Source: Pyxidicoccus xibeiensis (GTDB taxonomy: Bacteria; Myxococcota; Myxococcia; Myxococcales; Myxococcaceae). Taken from it: DNA of 64,000 nt. Positions 32,018 through 40,355 of the stretch are shown here, piece after piece. The stretch covers positions 1,860,001-1,924,000 of the forward strand of contig NZ_JAJVKV010000001.1 in assembly GCF_024198175.1 (NCBI RefSeq), in the 5' to 3' direction. Position 1 is the stretch's first letter, and each line of letters opens with the position of its first letter. The translations under genes and the position numbers were made by a program. The notes beneath the pieces are model-generated. The model searched no databases. It was not told the DNA's origin and was given only the letters and a program-made list of their open reading frames with translations.

Positions 32018-33433
32018 TCATGAAAGCGGGGGGCATGAAGTTCCAGGAGGTTGGGGACGCGCGAGGCGCTCCTGGCCTGAATAGACGTTGAAGTGGCCGT
32101 TTCTGGAGAACGCAGCCAGCGTCATTCCAGAACGCAAAGCCAGGTCCACGGCGAGCGAGCTGGCTGCAGAAACTCCAGCCACTACAGGGATGCCGGCCAT
32201 GGCGGCCTTCTGGATGATTTCGAAGCTGACGCGTCCGCTGACGCCGAGCAGCACCGGCTGACGCGTCAGTGGGGTGCGGCTGACTCGGGGGCCGTGCACG
32301 GTGCCGGCGAGGACGAGCGCGCCCACCACCTTGTCCACGGCGTTGTGGCGGCCCACGTCCTCGAATGAGGCGAGCACTTGGCCGTCCGCATCGAGCGCGA
32401 CGGCGGCGTGGACTCCGCCGGTGCGGGCGAAGTTGCGCTGCGCGTCCCACAGGCGCTCGGTGGCGCGGGCCACGGCGTCCGGGGACAGCACGGGCCCGGG
32501 CGGCAGGGGCGGGCAGGCGGCGAGCAGGTCCTCCACGCTGCGGCGGCCACACACGCCACACGCGGAGGTGGTGAGGGTGCCGCGGCGGGTGGCGCGCAGG
32601 CGCTCCACGTCCAGCATGGCGCCGGGCGCGGGGGTGACTTCGATGACGTTGCCCCAGCCTTCCTCACCGGGCCGGCCGCAGTGCGCCAGCCCGCCCAGGT
32701 CCTCCACGCCGTGGATGAGGCCCTCGGCGAGGAGGAAGCCCGCGGTCAGCTCGCGGTCATGTCCGGGCGTGCGCATGGTGGTGGCCACGGCGTCGCCGCT
32801 GACGCGAATCTCCAGCGGCTCCTCCACGGCGAGGTCGTCCTCCTCCGTGGGCAGCAGCCGTGCGCCGTCCCACCGCTGCACGGGGCGCCGCGCCACGCCG
32901 CGCGCGTCGGCCGGGGGCAGGGGGGCGCGCCTGCCGGGCTTCACGAAGGTGAGCAGGAGGTCCGCCGCCGCGCGCACGTCCGAGCTGTCGATGATGCGAA
33001 TGTCGCGCGTGAAGTCCGCCGGCAGCGTGGGGGAGGCGCAGAGCACGGCGAGGACTTCGGGATGGGAGGAGGCGAGCGGCGGGCCCAGGCCCTCGCGCCA
33101 TACCTCCAGCTTGGGCAGCGGGCCGTTCTTCCAGCCCTCCACCAGCACCAGGTCCACGGTGCCGGCGAGGCGGGCGAGCTGCGTGTCCAGGGCGGCGCCG
33201 GGCATGGTGAGCTGCACGCCGGAGGGGACGGCGAAGCCGGTGAGGCGGGCCCCGGCCTCATGGAAGCGCTCGGTGTCGCTGCCCGGACGGTGCAGGGGGT
33301 GCGCGTCGGAGGAGTGCTTCACCACGGCCACGCGCACGCCGCGCGCGGCGAGCTCGGGGACGAGCTTCGTGAGGAGCGTCGTCTTCCCGGAGCCGGACCA
33401 GCCGACGATGCTGACAGCGGGCACGGCGCTCAT
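32018..33433 (-). CDS. mobB-fdhD: MobB-FdhD fusion: Mo cofactor GTPase plus formate dehydrogenase sulfurtransferase
   Basis: 471 residues from ATG 33433. Residues 1-165 are MobB: IVGWSGSGKTTLLTKLV (P-loop), VAVVKHSSDAHPLHRPGSDTERF listed here only by its HRPGSDT core, and LVLVEGWKNG. Residues about 200-471 are FdhD: RTPGHDRELTAGFLLAEGLI, TTSACGVCGRRS with the sulfur-carrying Cys loop, SFEDVGRHNAVDKVVG, LLGVSGRVSFEIIQKA. FdhD passes sulfur to the molybdenum cofactor of formate dehydrogenase; MobB assists guanine dinucleotide attachment. The ATG overlaps the stop of a 30-residue mini-cistron (ATGA). Fusion of the two steps in one chain is unusual. Confidence 0.88.
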   Translation of the reverse strand: MSAVPAVSIVGWSGSGKTTLLTKLVPELAARGVRVAVVKHSSDAHPLHRPGSDTERFHEAGARLTGFAVPSGVQLTMPGAALDTQLARLAGTVDLVLVEGWKNGPLPKLEVWREGLGPPLASSHPEVLAVLCASPTLPADFTRDIRIIDSSDVRAAADLLLTFVKPGRRAPLPPADARGVARRPVQRWDGARLLPTEEDDLAVEEPLEIRVSGDAVATTMRTPGHDRELTAGFLLAEGLIHGVEDLGGLAHCGRPGEEGWGNVIEVTPAPGAMLDVERLRATRRGTLTTSACGVCGRRSVEDLLAACPPLPPGPVLSPDAVARATERLWDAQRNFARTGGVHAAVALDADGQVLASFEDVGRHNAVDKVVGALVLAGTVHGPRVSRTPLTRQPVLLGVSGRVSFEIIQKAAMAGIPVVAGVSAASSLAVDLALRSGMTLAAFSRNGHFNVYSGQERLARPQPPGTSCPPLS

Positions 33434-33522
33434 GCGGCACGCTCCAGGGAGCGCGTCGTGAGGCGCGGTGTCTTCCCGGAGCCGGACCAGCCGACGATGC
33501 TGACAGCGGGCACGGCGCTCAT
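33430..33522 (-). CDS. 30-residue mini-cistron, duplicated MobB N-terminus (intact P-loop)
   Basis: ATG 33522 opens a 30-residue frame whose first 18 residues equal MobB exactly (MSAVPAVSIVGWSGSGKT), then diverges and stops at 33430. The stop overlaps the mobB start by ATGA. It arises from an 89-bp tandem copy of the mobB start. It probably serves only to keep ribosomes coupled into mobB, or is a neutral remnant. Confidence 0.5.
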   Translation of the reverse strand: MSAVPAVSIVGWSGSGKTPRLTTRSLERAA

Positions 33523-33611
33523 GCGGCACGCTCCGGGGCGCGCTTCGTGAGGCGCGGTGTCCTCGCGGAGCCGGACCCGCCGACGGTGCTGACCGCAAGC
33601 ACGGTGCTCAT
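33431..33611 (-). repeat. 89-bp tandem repeat at the start of mobB
   Basis: The string around CATGCGGCACGCTCC recurs at 33431 and 33520, and as CATGCGGTGG at 33609, a period of 89 bases. With the true mobB 5' end this makes three copies. The unit runs from one ATG to the next, which preserves each 4-base stop-start overlap although 89 is not a multiple of three. Confidence 0.85.
33519..33611 (-). CDS. 30-residue mini-cistron, older duplicated MobB N-terminus
   Basis: ATG 33611 opens a second 30-residue frame. It keeps the start and length (MSTVLAVSTVGGSGSART) but the P-loop Lys is lost. Its ATG overlaps the moeA stop and its own stop overlaps the next mini-cistron (both ATGA). More diverged than the inner copy, so probably the older duplicate. 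Confidence 0.4.
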   Translation of the reverse strand: MSTVLAVSTVGGSGSARTPRLTKRAPERAA

Positions 33612-34858
33612 GCGGTGGCATCCACCGCGGTGTGGAGGGGGCGGTCGAACAGCTCCACCTCGACGGAGTCACCCTCGGCGAAGTCGGCGCGGCCCGGAGG
33701 CAGGACGGCCCAGCCCTCGCCGTGGGCGTTCTGCAGAATCTGTCCGGCGCCCTGGGGGCGCAGGCGCGCCAGCGGCGCTCCCTCGCCGCGAGGCTCCAGC
33801 GTGGCGGTGATGAGGTAGGTGAGGCCGGCCTGCTTGTGGCGCGGCTCGGAGAGGTGGGCGCGGACGCGGCGGCGCGTCTCGAGGACGCCCTGGCGCTTGA
33901 GGAGCAGCGGCCGCGCGAGCTGGTCGAAGGCGACGGTGGCCGCGCCGGGGTTGCCGGGCAGCACGACGACGGCGGTGTCTCCGAGCCGGGCCACGGCCAC
34001 GGGCTTGCCGGGCTTGAGGGCCACCCCGTCCACGAAGAAGCGGGCGCCGAGCGCGGAGAGCACGCGCTTCACGTGGTCCTTGTCACCCACCGAGGCACCG
34101 CCGGTGGTGACGAGGACGTCCACCTGGGGCGCGAGCCGGGAGAGGGCGTCGCGCAGCGCGGCCTCGTCGTCCCGCGCCCGCTCCAGGTGTCGCACGTCGG
34201 CGCCGGCCTCGCGGGCGAGCGCGGCCACGAGGATGAGGTTGCTCTCGTAGACCTGGTGGGGCAGGGCGGGCGAGCCGGGCGGGACGAGCTCGTCGCCGGT
34301 GGCGAGCACCGCGACGCGAGGCGCCGGGCGCACCCAGGCCGTCGTCTCTCCCAGGGAGGCGAGCACGCCCAGCACCGAGGCGCCCACGTGCTGGCCGCGT
34401 GGGAACAGCGCCGTTCCGGCAGTGACTTCCTCGCCCTTGCGGCGGATGTCGTGGCCGGGCGGAACGGTGATGAAGATGTCGACGTGGAGGCCGTCGTCAT
34501 GGGCGCGCGCGGCCTCCTGGCGGACGACGGCATCCGCGCCGGAGGGGAGGGGCGCGCCGGTGAAGATGCGAGCGGCCTCGCCGGGCTGGAGCGCGCGGGT
34601 GGGAAGCGCGCCGGCGTAGACGGTGTCGACGATGCGCAGGCGCGCGGGGTGGTCGCGGTTGGCGCCCCGGGTCTCCTCGGCGCGCACGGCCCAGCCATCC
34701 ATCGCGGAGTTGTCGCAGCCGGGCAGCGAGCGCGACGCGGTGACCTCGGCCGCGAGGAAGCGACCGTGGGCGTCGAGCAGGGAAACACGCTCGGGAGCCG
34801 CCGGGGCGATGGCGTCGAGCGCGGCCTGCCGGGCGGTGGGGAGGGGCGTGAGCGGCAT
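33608..34858 (-). CDS. moeA: Molybdopterin molybdenumtransferase MoeA
   Basis: 416 residues, normal for MoeA. Signature blocks: LPGCDNSAMDGWAVRAEE, ARIFTGAPLPSGADAVVRQE, VAVLATGDELVPPG, VLVTTGGASVGDKDHVK (MPT binding) and FFVDGVALKPGKPVAVARL, VVVLPGNPGAATVAF. MoeA inserts molybdate into adenylylated molybdopterin in the cytoplasm. Its stop overlaps the first mini-cistron, so it is the lead gene of a coupled row ending in mobB-fdhD. MobA is encoded nearby on the other strand. Confidence 0.93.
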   Translation of the reverse strand: MPLTPLPTARQAALDAIAPAAPERVSLLDAHGRFLAAEVTASRSLPGCDNSAMDGWAVRAEETRGANRDHPARLRIVDTVYAGALPTRALQPGEAARIFTGAPLPSGADAVVRQEAARAHDDGLHVDIFITVPPGHDIRRKGEEVTAGTALFPRGQHVGASVLGVLASLGETTAWVRPAPRVAVLATGDELVPPGSPALPHQVYESNLILVAALAREAGADVRHLERARDDEAALRDALSRLAPQVDVLVTTGGASVGDKDHVKRVLSALGARFFVDGVALKPGKPVAVARLGDTAVVVLPGNPGAATVAFDQLARPLLLKRQGVLETRRRVRAHLSEPRHKQAGLTYLITATLEPRGEGAPLARLRPQGAGQILQNAHGEGWAVLPPGRADFAEGDSVEVELFDRPLHTAVDATA

Positions 34859-34935
34859 GCGTGGCGGCGCAGCCTACGCCGTGGAGCAGGCCGTTTGTCC
34901 ACGGGACAGCGCCCGACGTCCGCCCGGTACCTTCC

Positions 34936-35220
34936 TCAGCGGGCGGGCTGCTCGGGGGAGGCCCTCTTCTTCGAGGTCAGCCACCGGTGGATGGCGAAGG
35001 TGACGAGGGAGATGGCCAGGGCGAGGGGGCCGGTGAGCATGCTCGCGTAGAGCCCCAGAATCACGGAGATGCTCTCGAAGCCGCCTGCTCTGGCGCCGTT
35101 GTGGCAGGCGAGCCCCACCAGCGGCGGTAGGAAGAAGCCCAGGAGCGTGAAGCCGATGCAGAAGATGAGGAGGAAGCGGGGCGTGGGGGGGCGGGGTGGG
35201 CGTTTCGGGGAGTCGTTCAT
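34936..35220 (-). CDS. Small two-helix membrane protein
   Basis: 94 residues from ATG 35220 (MNDSPKRPP); ATG 35235 would add five. Two or three membrane segments: FLLIFCIGFTLLGFFLPPLVG and ISVILGLYASMLTGPLALAISLVTFAI, with a short basic C-terminus. It lies upstream of moeA on the same strand with 77 bases between, and divergent from mobA. A role in molybdenum uptake or cofactor synthesis is possible by location only. No family recognised. Confidence 0.6.
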   Translation of the reverse strand: MNDSPKRPPRPPTPRFLLIFCIGFTLLGFFLPPLVGLACHNGARAGGFESISVILGLYASMLTGPLALAISLVTFAIHRWLTSKKRASPEQPAR

Positions 35221-35320
35221 GGAAGCTCGGGCCATGGCAAAGCAAGCGCCGGACCGTCAGCGGGAGGGTGCCTGCTCCAGACAGAGGGGGACCTGGGATG
35301 CCAGGCAGGTGTGCAAGCGC

Positions 35321-35336
35321 TGGCACGGTCCAGGCA
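35321..35336 (+). promoter_or_regulatory. Candidate sigma-54-like promoter before mobA
   Basis: TGGCACGGTCCAGGCA has a perfect -24 element (TGGCACG) and GC at the right ten-base distance; the -12 element (AGGCA) is imperfect. It is only 22 bases before the mobA ATG. Confidence 0.25.
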
Positions 35337-35358
35337 CGTGGCGATACACCGCTGCCTC

Positions 35359-35979
35359 ATGGCTCCCCAGAGCGCAGGCCCCGAGTTTGCGGACGTGACG
35401 CTGACCATCATCGCGGGTGGCCAGGGCCGGCGCCTGTCCGGGGTGCCCAAGGGGCTGCTGGAGGTGGAGGGCCGCACGGTGGTGGAGCGGCTGCTGGAGC
35501 TGGCGCCGCGCTTCGGAGACGTGCTGCTGGTGGCGAACGTGCCCGAGCCCTATGCGCGCTTCGGTGTGCGCACGGTGGCGGACGTGGTTCCGGGCAAGGG
35601 GGCACCGGGTGGGGTGCACGCGGCGCTGGTGGCGGCGCGCACGCCGTGGGTGCTGGCGGTGGCGTGTGACATGCCCTTCGTCTCGCCCGACGTGGTGCGC
35701 GTGCTGCTCGGCGCGCGCGGCGACGCGGTGGACGCGGTGGGCTTCGAGGTCGCCGGCCGGCTGGAGCCCTTGCTCGCGGCGTACCGGACGGCGCTGGCGC
35801 CTGCGTGGGGCGAGGCGCTGGTGGAGGACCCGTCGCTGCGTCAGCTCCTCTCCGGCTTCCGGGCGCGGCTGTTGCCCGAGGACGCCCTGCGCGCGGTGGA
35901 CGCCGGGCTGCGCTCCCTGGTGAACGTGAACACGCCGGAGGACCTGGCGCGCCACGGAGTCACGCTGCCTTCGACGTGA
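35359..35979 (+). CDS. mobA: Molybdenum cofactor guanylyltransferase MobA
   Basis: 206 residues from ATG 35359 (MAPQSAG), matching MobA length. Nucleotidyltransferase signature LTIIAGGQGRRLSGVPKGLLEV (G-G-x-G-x-R and the Lys); then ADVVPGKGAPGGVHAAL, and the metal-binding LAVACDMPFVSPDVV. It attaches GMP to molybdenum cofactor to form the MGD form used by formate dehydrogenase-type enzymes. Together with moeA and mobB-fdhD it makes a molybdenum enzyme maturation cluster across two strands. Confidence 0.88.
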   Translation: MAPQSAGPEFADVTLTIIAGGQGRRLSGVPKGLLEVEGRTVVERLLELAPRFGDVLLVANVPEPYARFGVRTVADVVPGKGAPGGVHAALVAARTPWVLAVACDMPFVSPDVVRVLLGARGDAVDAVGFEVAGRLEPLLAAYRTALAPAWGEALVEDPSLRQLLSGFRARLLPEDALRAVDAGLRSLVNVNTPEDLARHGVTLPST

Positions 35980-35994
35980 GCGGCGGTACATCGC

Positions 35995-36474
35995 CTACGG
36001 TTGATGCGGGTAGCGCTCCAGGCGCCCATCTGGCGAGTAGGCGAACAGCTCGAACTCGTCGAACCCTGAGCTGAAGCCTGGGGCGAAGCCAGGACACTTA
36101 TCCACCCGGCGATTGACTCGAATGAAGTACCACCCCGCCTGGTACCCGATGGATAGCTCCAGGGCCTTGGGGGAGAAGGCGCAATCTCGCGCGTACTCCT
36201 TGGGAAAGCGCTTCATCACCTGCTGTAGCGCGGCATGTGCGGCGAGGATGGCGGGCCCGTCCAGCGTAGCCAGTGGAGCGAGTTCCCCCTCCGGCCAGGG
36301 GATGTCCGATGAAGTGTCGGACCTGGGGGCAGCCGTTCCTGCATCTGTGCTCCTCGGGTGGGTGTGAGGCACGACCGCTCCCGCGTCTGGACTGGCGATG
36401 ACGGGCCGGACAGGAACGCTGCCTCCGTCAGCCATCAGAGCGATGAGCAGGAGCCAGTGGTGAGGACTCTGCAT
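35995..36474 (-). CDS. Secreted hypothetical protein
   Basis: 159 residues from ATG 36474. Short signal peptide (HHWLLLIALMADGGS), then a Pro/Asp/Ala-rich linker. The C-terminal 90 residues look folded: AAHAALQQVMKRFPKEYARDC, ELSIGYQAGWYFIRVNR, and ELFAYSPDGRLERY. Two Cys may pair. It begins 18 bases after the stop of the JAMM-like lipoprotein gene, so the two are probably co-transcribed. Family not recognised. Confidence 0.6.
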   Translation of the reverse strand: MQSPHHWLLLIALMADGGSVPVRPVIASPDAGAVVPHTHPRSTDAGTAAPRSDTSSDIPWPEGELAPLATLDGPAILAAHAALQQVMKRFPKEYARDCAFSPKALELSIGYQAGWYFIRVNRRVDKCPGFAPGFSSGFDEFELFAYSPDGRLERYPHQP

Positions 36475-36491
36475 GGGAACCTTGGCACCTC

Positions 36492-37268
36492 TTAAGGAAA
36501 TGACTCGGGGGAGCAATCAGGCGGTACCCCCCGTGGATTGAAAGCGCTGGGCGACCCGGGGCGGCAGGTGGCCGTGAACCGCCACTGCTGCTTGACGCCA
36601 TCCCACGTGAATACTTCACCTGCCCGATTCCACTTGTAGAACCGTGGCGCGCTTCGGTGCCCCGTGGCAAGCCAGCCCCAGGCCAGGATCGGCTCTCCTC
36701 GGGAGTCTCGGGCCAGTTTGCCACCAGGAGTGGCTCCATACGCGACCATCATCCAGGCGGCCTCGCCCGACTTCATCGCGGGCCACACGCTCAGGTCCTT
36801 GCTGCTGACGTCGGTGGCGCATGGATGGTTGTGGGCAAAGCCGAAGACGGGCAGGTCCCTCCCGAAGTCCGTATCATCGACACCGCCATACGGAGGCCAG
36901 CAGGAGTCTGCCGCGTCCGCCACATTGCGAACAGGCCAGGACACCCGCCAGTCCTCTGGCGTCCGATAGACCGCGACGCAGTATTCAGCAGCGTCCGGGC
37001 GGGGACGGCCCGTGTTGGGGTCGCAGGCTTCCGAAGCACCAGGCAGGTTCATCAATGCCGTGAGGGAGGGGAGCACCAGGTCGTCCGGGATGCTGGCTGC
37101 GTCCGAGATGACGGCGGGCACCTGTGGCCACGGTCCAGGGGCTACGGGCAGAAGGGCGTTGTCCTCCAGCTTGGGTAGTTCCGCGTGAGAGTAGTAGCGA
37201 CGCGTGCTCGAGCACCCGAGCAGCAGACCCAGCGTGAACAGGCACGCATACCGCTCGCCACGCTTCAT
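36492..37268 (-). CDS. Lipoprotein with JAMM/MPN-like metalloprotease motif
   Basis: 258 residues. The lipoprotein signal ends LLLGC. A candidate JAMM zinc site is visible: FGFAHNHPCATDVSSKDL, giving His146-x-His148, Pro149 and S-x-x-D with Asp158, with Glu95 upstream in AEYCVAVYR as possible catalytic Glu. The spacing between the second His and the Ser is one residue shorter than in RadC-type JAMM proteins. The C-terminus reads GEPILAWGWLATGHRS and a Trp-rich end. If active, it would be an outer-envelope peptidase or isopeptidase. Paired with a small secreted protein downstream. Confidence 0.55.
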   Translation of the reverse strand: MKRGERYACLFTLGLLLGCSSTRRYYSHAELPKLEDNALLPVAPGPWPQVPAVISDAASIPDDLVLPSLTALMNLPGASEACDPNTGRPRPDAAEYCVAVYRTPEDWRVSWPVRNVADAADSCWPPYGGVDDTDFGRDLPVFGFAHNHPCATDVSSKDLSVWPAMKSGEAAWMMVAYGATPGGKLARDSRGEPILAWGWLATGHRSAPRFYKWNRAGEVFTWDGVKQQWRFTATCRPGSPSAFNPRGVPPDCSPESFP

Positions 37269-37344
37269 CGGGCCCTCGTGGAGTGGGTGCCGTCCAGGGA
37301 AGGAACGCTACCGGTCGCCCTCAGCGCTGTCCATCACCGGAGCC

Positions 37345-38436
37345 TCACGGCAGGTCCACGCTCCGCGACGCCAGCCGCACCGGAACCCGCCGTGCCCCGA
37401 AGGCACCGGGCGCCGCGTCGAACCGTCCGGGGACCTCGACGCCACAGTCGGGACACCGCCCCTCGGGCGTCACGCGGTACGAGAGCAGCTCGTACCAGTC
37501 GCGGACGATGAGCGCCGTGCCGCACCCGCCGCACAGCGTGGTGTCGCCCTCGGCGTCGTGGACGTTGCCCGTGTACACGTGGCGCAGGCCCGTGCGCCGC
37601 GCAATCCCTCGCGCCCGGCTCAGCGTCGCCGGAGGCGTGGGCGGCACGTCGCGCATCTTGAAGTCGGGGTGGAACGCCGTGAAGTGCAGCGGCACGTCCG
37701 GGCCCAGGTGCTCCAGCATCCACTCCGACAGGCGCGTCACCTCCGCCTCCGAGTCGTTGTGCCCCGGAATCAGCAGCGTCGTCACCTCCAACCAGACGCG
37801 CGTCTCGTGCCGCAGGTACTCCAGCGTCTCCAGCACCGGCTGCAGGTGCGCGAAGGTGATGCGCTGGTAGAAGTCCTCGGTGAAGGCCTTCAGGTCCACG
37901 TTGGCCGCGTCCATCTTCGCGTACAGCTCGCAGCGCGGCTGCGCGTGGATGTAGCCCGCGGTGACGGCCACCGCGTCCACGCCCACCGCATGGCAGGCGT
38001 CCGCCACGTCCATGGCGTACTCGGCGAAGATGACGGGGTCGTTGTACGTGAAGGCCACGCTCCGGCAGCCGAGCCTCACCGCATGCCGTGCGATGGCCTC
38101 CGGCGAGGCCTCGTCCGCCAGCGTGTCCTGCTGCCGTGACTTGGAGATGTCCCAGTTCTGGCAGAACCGGCAGCCCAGGTTGCAGCCCGCCGTGCCGAAC
38201 GACAGCACGCTGCTGCCCGGCCGGAAGTGATTCAGCGGCTTCTTCTCGATGGGGTCCACGCAGAAGCCCGACGAGCGGCCATACGTGTCCAGCACCATCC
38301 CCTCGCCCACGCGCTGGCGCACGTAGCAGAAGCCGCGCTGCCCCTCGTGCAGCTTGCAGTCGCGGGGACACAGGTCGCACTGCACACGCCCGTCCTCCAG
38401 CCTGTGCCACCAGCGAGCGGGGAACGCACTGCTCAT
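37345..38436 (-). CDS. amrS: AmmeMemoRadiSam system radical SAM enzyme AmrS
   Basis: 363 residues from ATG 38436, with GGAGGAG upstream. The N-terminus has a Cys cluster (CDLCPRDCKLHEGQRGFC); then the radical SAM motif TAGCNLGCRFCQNWDISK (C-x3-C-x2-C) and RSVAFTYNDPVIFAEY. The C-terminal DTTLCGGCGTALI and RCPDCGVEVPG add two more Cys pairs. AmrS enzymes occur with AmrA and AmrB (Memo-like) proteins of poorly defined function; amrB is encoded at 40677-41489 on the same strand, separated by three other genes. Confidence 0.9.
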   Translation of the reverse strand: MSSAFPARWWHRLEDGRVQCDLCPRDCKLHEGQRGFCYVRQRVGEGMVLDTYGRSSGFCVDPIEKKPLNHFRPGSSVLSFGTAGCNLGCRFCQNWDISKSRQQDTLADEASPEAIARHAVRLGCRSVAFTYNDPVIFAEYAMDVADACHAVGVDAVAVTAGYIHAQPRCELYAKMDAANVDLKAFTEDFYQRITFAHLQPVLETLEYLRHETRVWLEVTTLLIPGHNDSEAEVTRLSEWMLEHLGPDVPLHFTAFHPDFKMRDVPPTPPATLSRARGIARRTGLRHVYTGNVHDAEGDTTLCGGCGTALIVRDWYELLSYRVTPEGRCPDCGVEVPGRFDAAPGAFGARRVPVRLASRSVDLP

Positions 38437-38599
38437 GACGGACAGCTCCTCCCAGTCCTTGCGCACGCGAGCCGTCCCGCGCGCACCCGGACCCCGAAAG
38501 GACAATCGCTAACCAGAGACGCCGCGCCTCGCCGCGAGCCCACACCGTGCCCGGCAAGCCGGCTGCCCGGGGACGCGGCGTGCGACGCGGAGCGCCCCG

Positions 38600-39784
38600 C
38601 TACCCTGGCGGCTTCGGCACGGGCTGGAGGACCGTCGGCAGGTCCGCGAAGTTGAAGACGAGGCTCGGGCGCAGCTGTCCGAGCGCATCGCTCAGGTCCT
38701 CGCCGGTGCCCTGCACGCCGATGCCCACCGTCACGTTGTCCACCACCACGATGCGGCTGGTGGCCACCACGCTGGCCCGCTTCGTGTCGGTGTCCTCCAG
38801 CTTCGCGAAGGACTGCGTCGCCTCCACCTTCAGCTGGAAGCGCGGCGAGGCGACGCCCACGGAGAAGCCCGCGTCGAGCCACTTGCCCATGGGGACTCCG
38901 GGGCTCTGCCGCTCGTACAGCGCGCGCAGCTGGAGCGCCGCCTCCACGCTGGCATCCCCTCCGGACAGCAGCTCCAGCGTGGCCCCGGCGAAGCCGCGCT
39001 GGATGGCGACGCCGTCTCCGTCCTGTCGCTTCAGGCCCGGCATCACCCACCGGCCCCCCGCGGACACGAAGAGCGCGGTGGACGCCTGGCGCACCTGCCG
39101 CGCGCAACCAGTGAGCCCCAGGCGCAGCTTGTCGATGCCCGCCTGCCGCGCGGCCTCCATGGCGGCCGGATGGCCCGCCACCGCCTTGTCGTACGCGGCC
39201 CGGTCGACCTCGCCCGCCGCGTTCTTGAATTCATCCTCCAGCGGCGAGTCGGGGAAGTCGTAGAGGCTCGGGTCCGCCATCAGGGTGTTGACGCAGGTGC
39301 TGTAGAACTCGCCGTAGATGCTGCGCTCGCCGAAGACGTCCACGGCCGCGCCGGCCATCACCGTGGCGAAGCGGCCCTCCTCGAGGGTGACGTCCTCGTA
39401 CGGCGTGTCCTCCGCGAGCGCGAGCGTGAGGGCGCTGTCCTGCAGGTAGCGGGTGAAGCGCGCCTTCCGGGCCGCGAGCGCCTCCGGGTAGAGCTGCTCA
39501 TAGCCCTGTGAGAGGAGGTAGGGATTGAACTGCAGCACGAAGGACTTCTGGCCCCCTTCCAGCACGGCCCCGGCGTTGCGCAGGCTGGCCACCAGGGCGG
39601 CGGGATTCGAGGGGTGGACGATTTCGCCGGCGGCGGCGACGTCCAGGCCGGCGGCGGCCTCGGAGCCTCCGCGCAGGAAGCTGGGGAAGTCGAGCTCGAC
39701 GGCGCCCCCGTCCGGGGTGCCGCCATCCTGGGCACGGGAGACCGCCGCGGTGAGCAGGAGCAGCAGCGCGAGGACGGCTCTCAT
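38600..39784 (-). CDS. Secreted hypothetical protein
   Basis: 394 residues from ATG 39784, which overlaps the stop of the preceding gene (ATGA). Signal peptide MRAVLALLLLLTAAVSRAQ. The first half is helical (AALVASLRNAGAVLEGGQ, RKARFTRYLQDSALTLALAED); the second half has strand-like repeats (GGRWVMPGLKRQ, FAGATLELLSGG, FSVGVASPRFQLKVEA, VTVGIGVQGTGEDL) that could be a small outer membrane barrel. Paired and coupled with a 134-residue protein. No family recognised. Confidence 0.65.
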   Translation of the reverse strand: MRAVLALLLLLTAAVSRAQDGGTPDGGAVELDFPSFLRGGSEAAAGLDVAAAGEIVHPSNPAALVASLRNAGAVLEGGQKSFVLQFNPYLLSQGYEQLYPEALAARKARFTRYLQDSALTLALAEDTPYEDVTLEEGRFATVMAGAAVDVFGERSIYGEFYSTCVNTLMADPSLYDFPDSPLEDEFKNAAGEVDRAAYDKAVAGHPAAMEAARQAGIDKLRLGLTGCARQVRQASTALFVSAGGRWVMPGLKRQDGDGVAIQRGFAGATLELLSGGDASVEAALQLRALYERQSPGVPMGKWLDAGFSVGVASPRFQLKVEATQSFAKLEDTDTKRASVVATSRIVVVDNVTVGIGVQGTGEDLSDALGQLRPSLVFNFADLPTVLQPVPKPPG

Positions 39785-40185
39785 TCCGTCACCGTCCAGG
39801 TGAGGTTGATGAAGTCCGCCTGGGCGCCGGACGGCAGGTTGAAGTCGTCCCAGAGGACCTCCGTCTGACCATTCGCGAAGACGAGCGAGGCCTTCTGCAG
39901 GAAGGTGGCGCCCGCGCCCGTCAGGTCCGCCACGGAGAACGTCGCCCGCACCCAGCCCTGCGCCGCGGAGGGCAGGAAGTCGTCGGGCAGCGGGACGCTC
40001 AGCGCGCCGGAGAAGCTGGCGTTGTGGACCTGCTTGCGCTCCTGCCCCGCCATCTTCCCGCTGACCACCAGCCGCATGGCGGCGGTGTTGAGCGTGCCTA
40101 CGGGGCGCTCCAGGACGAGCTTCGCGCCCCGGCGGTCCGCGCGGGCAATCTGGATGGTCCCCGCCAGCTTGTCGTTCCCCGACAT
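39781..40185 (-). CDS. Hypothetical protein coupled to secreted partner
   Basis: 134 residues from ATG 40185, preceded by GGGGGAAGAG. No signal peptide. Beta-rich: AGTIQIARADRRGAKLVLERP, MRLVVSGKMAG, WVRATFSVADL, KASLVFANGQTEVLWDDF, INLTWTVTE. It looks like a compact beta-sandwich protein of about 130 residues. Its stop overlaps the start of the 394-residue secreted protein, so they are translated together. Function unknown. Confidence 0.6.
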   Translation of the reverse strand: MSGNDKLAGTIQIARADRRGAKLVLERPVGTLNTAAMRLVVSGKMAGQERKQVHNASFSGALSVPLPDDFLPSAAQGWVRATFSVADLTGAGATFLQKASLVFANGQTEVLWDDFNLPSGAQADFINLTWTVTE

Positions 40186-40355
40186 GACTCTTCCCCCTGT
40201 AGTGGAGCGCGCGGACTTCACCTGCCGCGTGCGTCACAGCATACAGTGGCTTCCCTCGCGTCCGCTGCCCCGGCGGCCGGCCGGCCGCGAGGGTGCGTCA
40301 CCCTGACGCATGGACGCGGCACGCCCGGGATGGGAAACAGGAGGCCGAGATTCCC

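Noticed and set aside
33431-33611. CRISPR array
   Set aside because: Only three diverged units with no unique spacers; each unit is a copy of the mobB start.
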